This document shows positions 63,845 to 64,000 of a stretch of 64,000 nucleotides of DNA, one piece after another (the first letter of the stretch is position 1; the number at the start of each line of letters is the position of its first letter). The stretch comes from Christiangramia echinicola DSM 19838 (GTDB lineage Bacteria; Bacteroidota; Bacteroidia; Flavobacteriales; Flavobacteriaceae). The stretch is from assembly GCF_000423065.1 (NCBI RefSeq), contig NZ_AUHG01000019.1:62001-126000 (forward strand). The letters are read 5' to 3'. The position numbers and the translations under genes were made by a program. The notes below the pieces were generated by a model. It saw only the letters and a program-made list of their open reading frames with translations, was not told the origin of the DNA and ran no database searches.

Positions 63845-63999
63845 ATGTCCATTTCATCTTTGTGCTCCATTAACCACTTTTTAAAAGTCTGTAATTCGGG
63901 ATTAAGTTTTCTGCTTGCATTTACATCCCTAATCGTGCAAAAATATTCTTCTTCCTCAACTTTGAATTGAAACATATTTCCAAGGTCATCGGCTCCCGG
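63841..63999 (-). CDS. 3' end of an unrecognised gene
   Basis: Open frame entering from the right edge of the window and ending at TAG (63841-63843), about 52 residues visible. It contains MFQFKVEEEEYFCTIRDVNA and then KWLMEHKDEMDI at the C-terminus. It is charged and soluble. No family is recognised from this fragment. Its stop overlaps the stop of the XrtF partner gene by 2 bp. Confidence 0.55.
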   Translation of the reverse strand, partial: PGADDLGNMFQFKVEEEEYFCTIRDVNASRKLNPELQTFKKWLMEHKDEMDI

Positions 64000-64000
64000 G

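Noticed and set aside
1-64000. Mobile elements, CRISPR arrays, prophage or toxin-antitoxin modules
   Set aside because: No transposase, integrase, spacer-repeat pattern, phage gene or paired toxin-antitoxin ORF was seen; gene order and composition are uniform.

Overview
This window looks like chromosomal DNA of a marine Flavobacteriaceae bacterium, close to Gramella/Christiangramia as far as content and base composition suggest; the genus is inference. Supporting signs are the fused CcoN-CcoO oxidase subunit, TAnnTTTG promoter boxes, an exosortase of the XrtF type with its partner gene, a mevalonate-pathway HMG-CoA reductase, a TonB-receptor-like outer-membrane barrel, and many lipoproteins. 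I saw no insertion sequence, phage, CRISPR array or plasmid gene. The window is almost entirely core genome.

Layout. 1-6.4 kb: cbb3 cytochrome oxidase operon (ccoS end, ccoNO fusion, ccoQ, ccoP, ccoG, fixH-like, SafE-like permease, a 45-residue membrane peptide). 6.7-10.6 kb: a very large hybrid two-component regulator that has lost both phosphoacceptor residues. 10.7-18.6 kb, minus strand: a glycogen/alpha-glucan operon of the GlgE type (glgE, maltokinase, glgB, GH31 alpha-glucosidase). 18.9-24.8 kb: mixed single genes (a two-domain lipoprotein, a cytochrome c lipoprotein, a SpoU-type RNA methyltransferase, a conserved soluble protein of unknown function, a VOC protein, a SulP transporter). 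25-30.2 kb: era, der and an outer-membrane barrel. 30.2-31.4 kb: a gene-poor stretch with a 49-residue membrane peptide, three hairpins in a row, an 84-residue Cys/His protein and tRNA-Phe.

31.5-39.1 kb: an envelope cluster (coaX, outer-membrane protein, TPR protein, lptC, small membrane protein, CNNM/CorC protein, PpiD-like foldase). 39.2-41.4 kb, minus: GHMP kinase and class II HMG-CoA reductase. 41.6-46.1 kb: a DPP-IV-like peptidase coupled to a POT peptide transporter, then a thioredoxin-like protein. 46.1-50.9 kb, minus: comEC-like, NlpC/P60 lipoprotein, lpxB, a small membrane protein, surE. 51-53.2 kb: tail-specific protease. 53.4-58.9 kb, minus: the complete rod-shape operon mreB-mreC-mreD-mrdA-rodA. 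59-60.5 kb: purH. 60.7-64 kb: a MacB-type permease, a GAF/fRMsr protein, xrtF with its partner, and the 3' end of an unrecognised gene.

The genes mainly support microaerobic respiration, storage-glucan turnover, cell-envelope assembly and shape, and peptide use. The most unusual item is the regulator at 6742-10596: its architecture is that of a hybrid two-component system, but Lys replaces the kinase His and Ala replaces the receiver Asp, so it cannot signal by the normal phosphorelay. Several tiny unlisted membrane-peptide genes and a structured intergenic block at 30.6 kb are the other items worth following. Promoter boxes and terminators were read by eye, and no similarity search was run.
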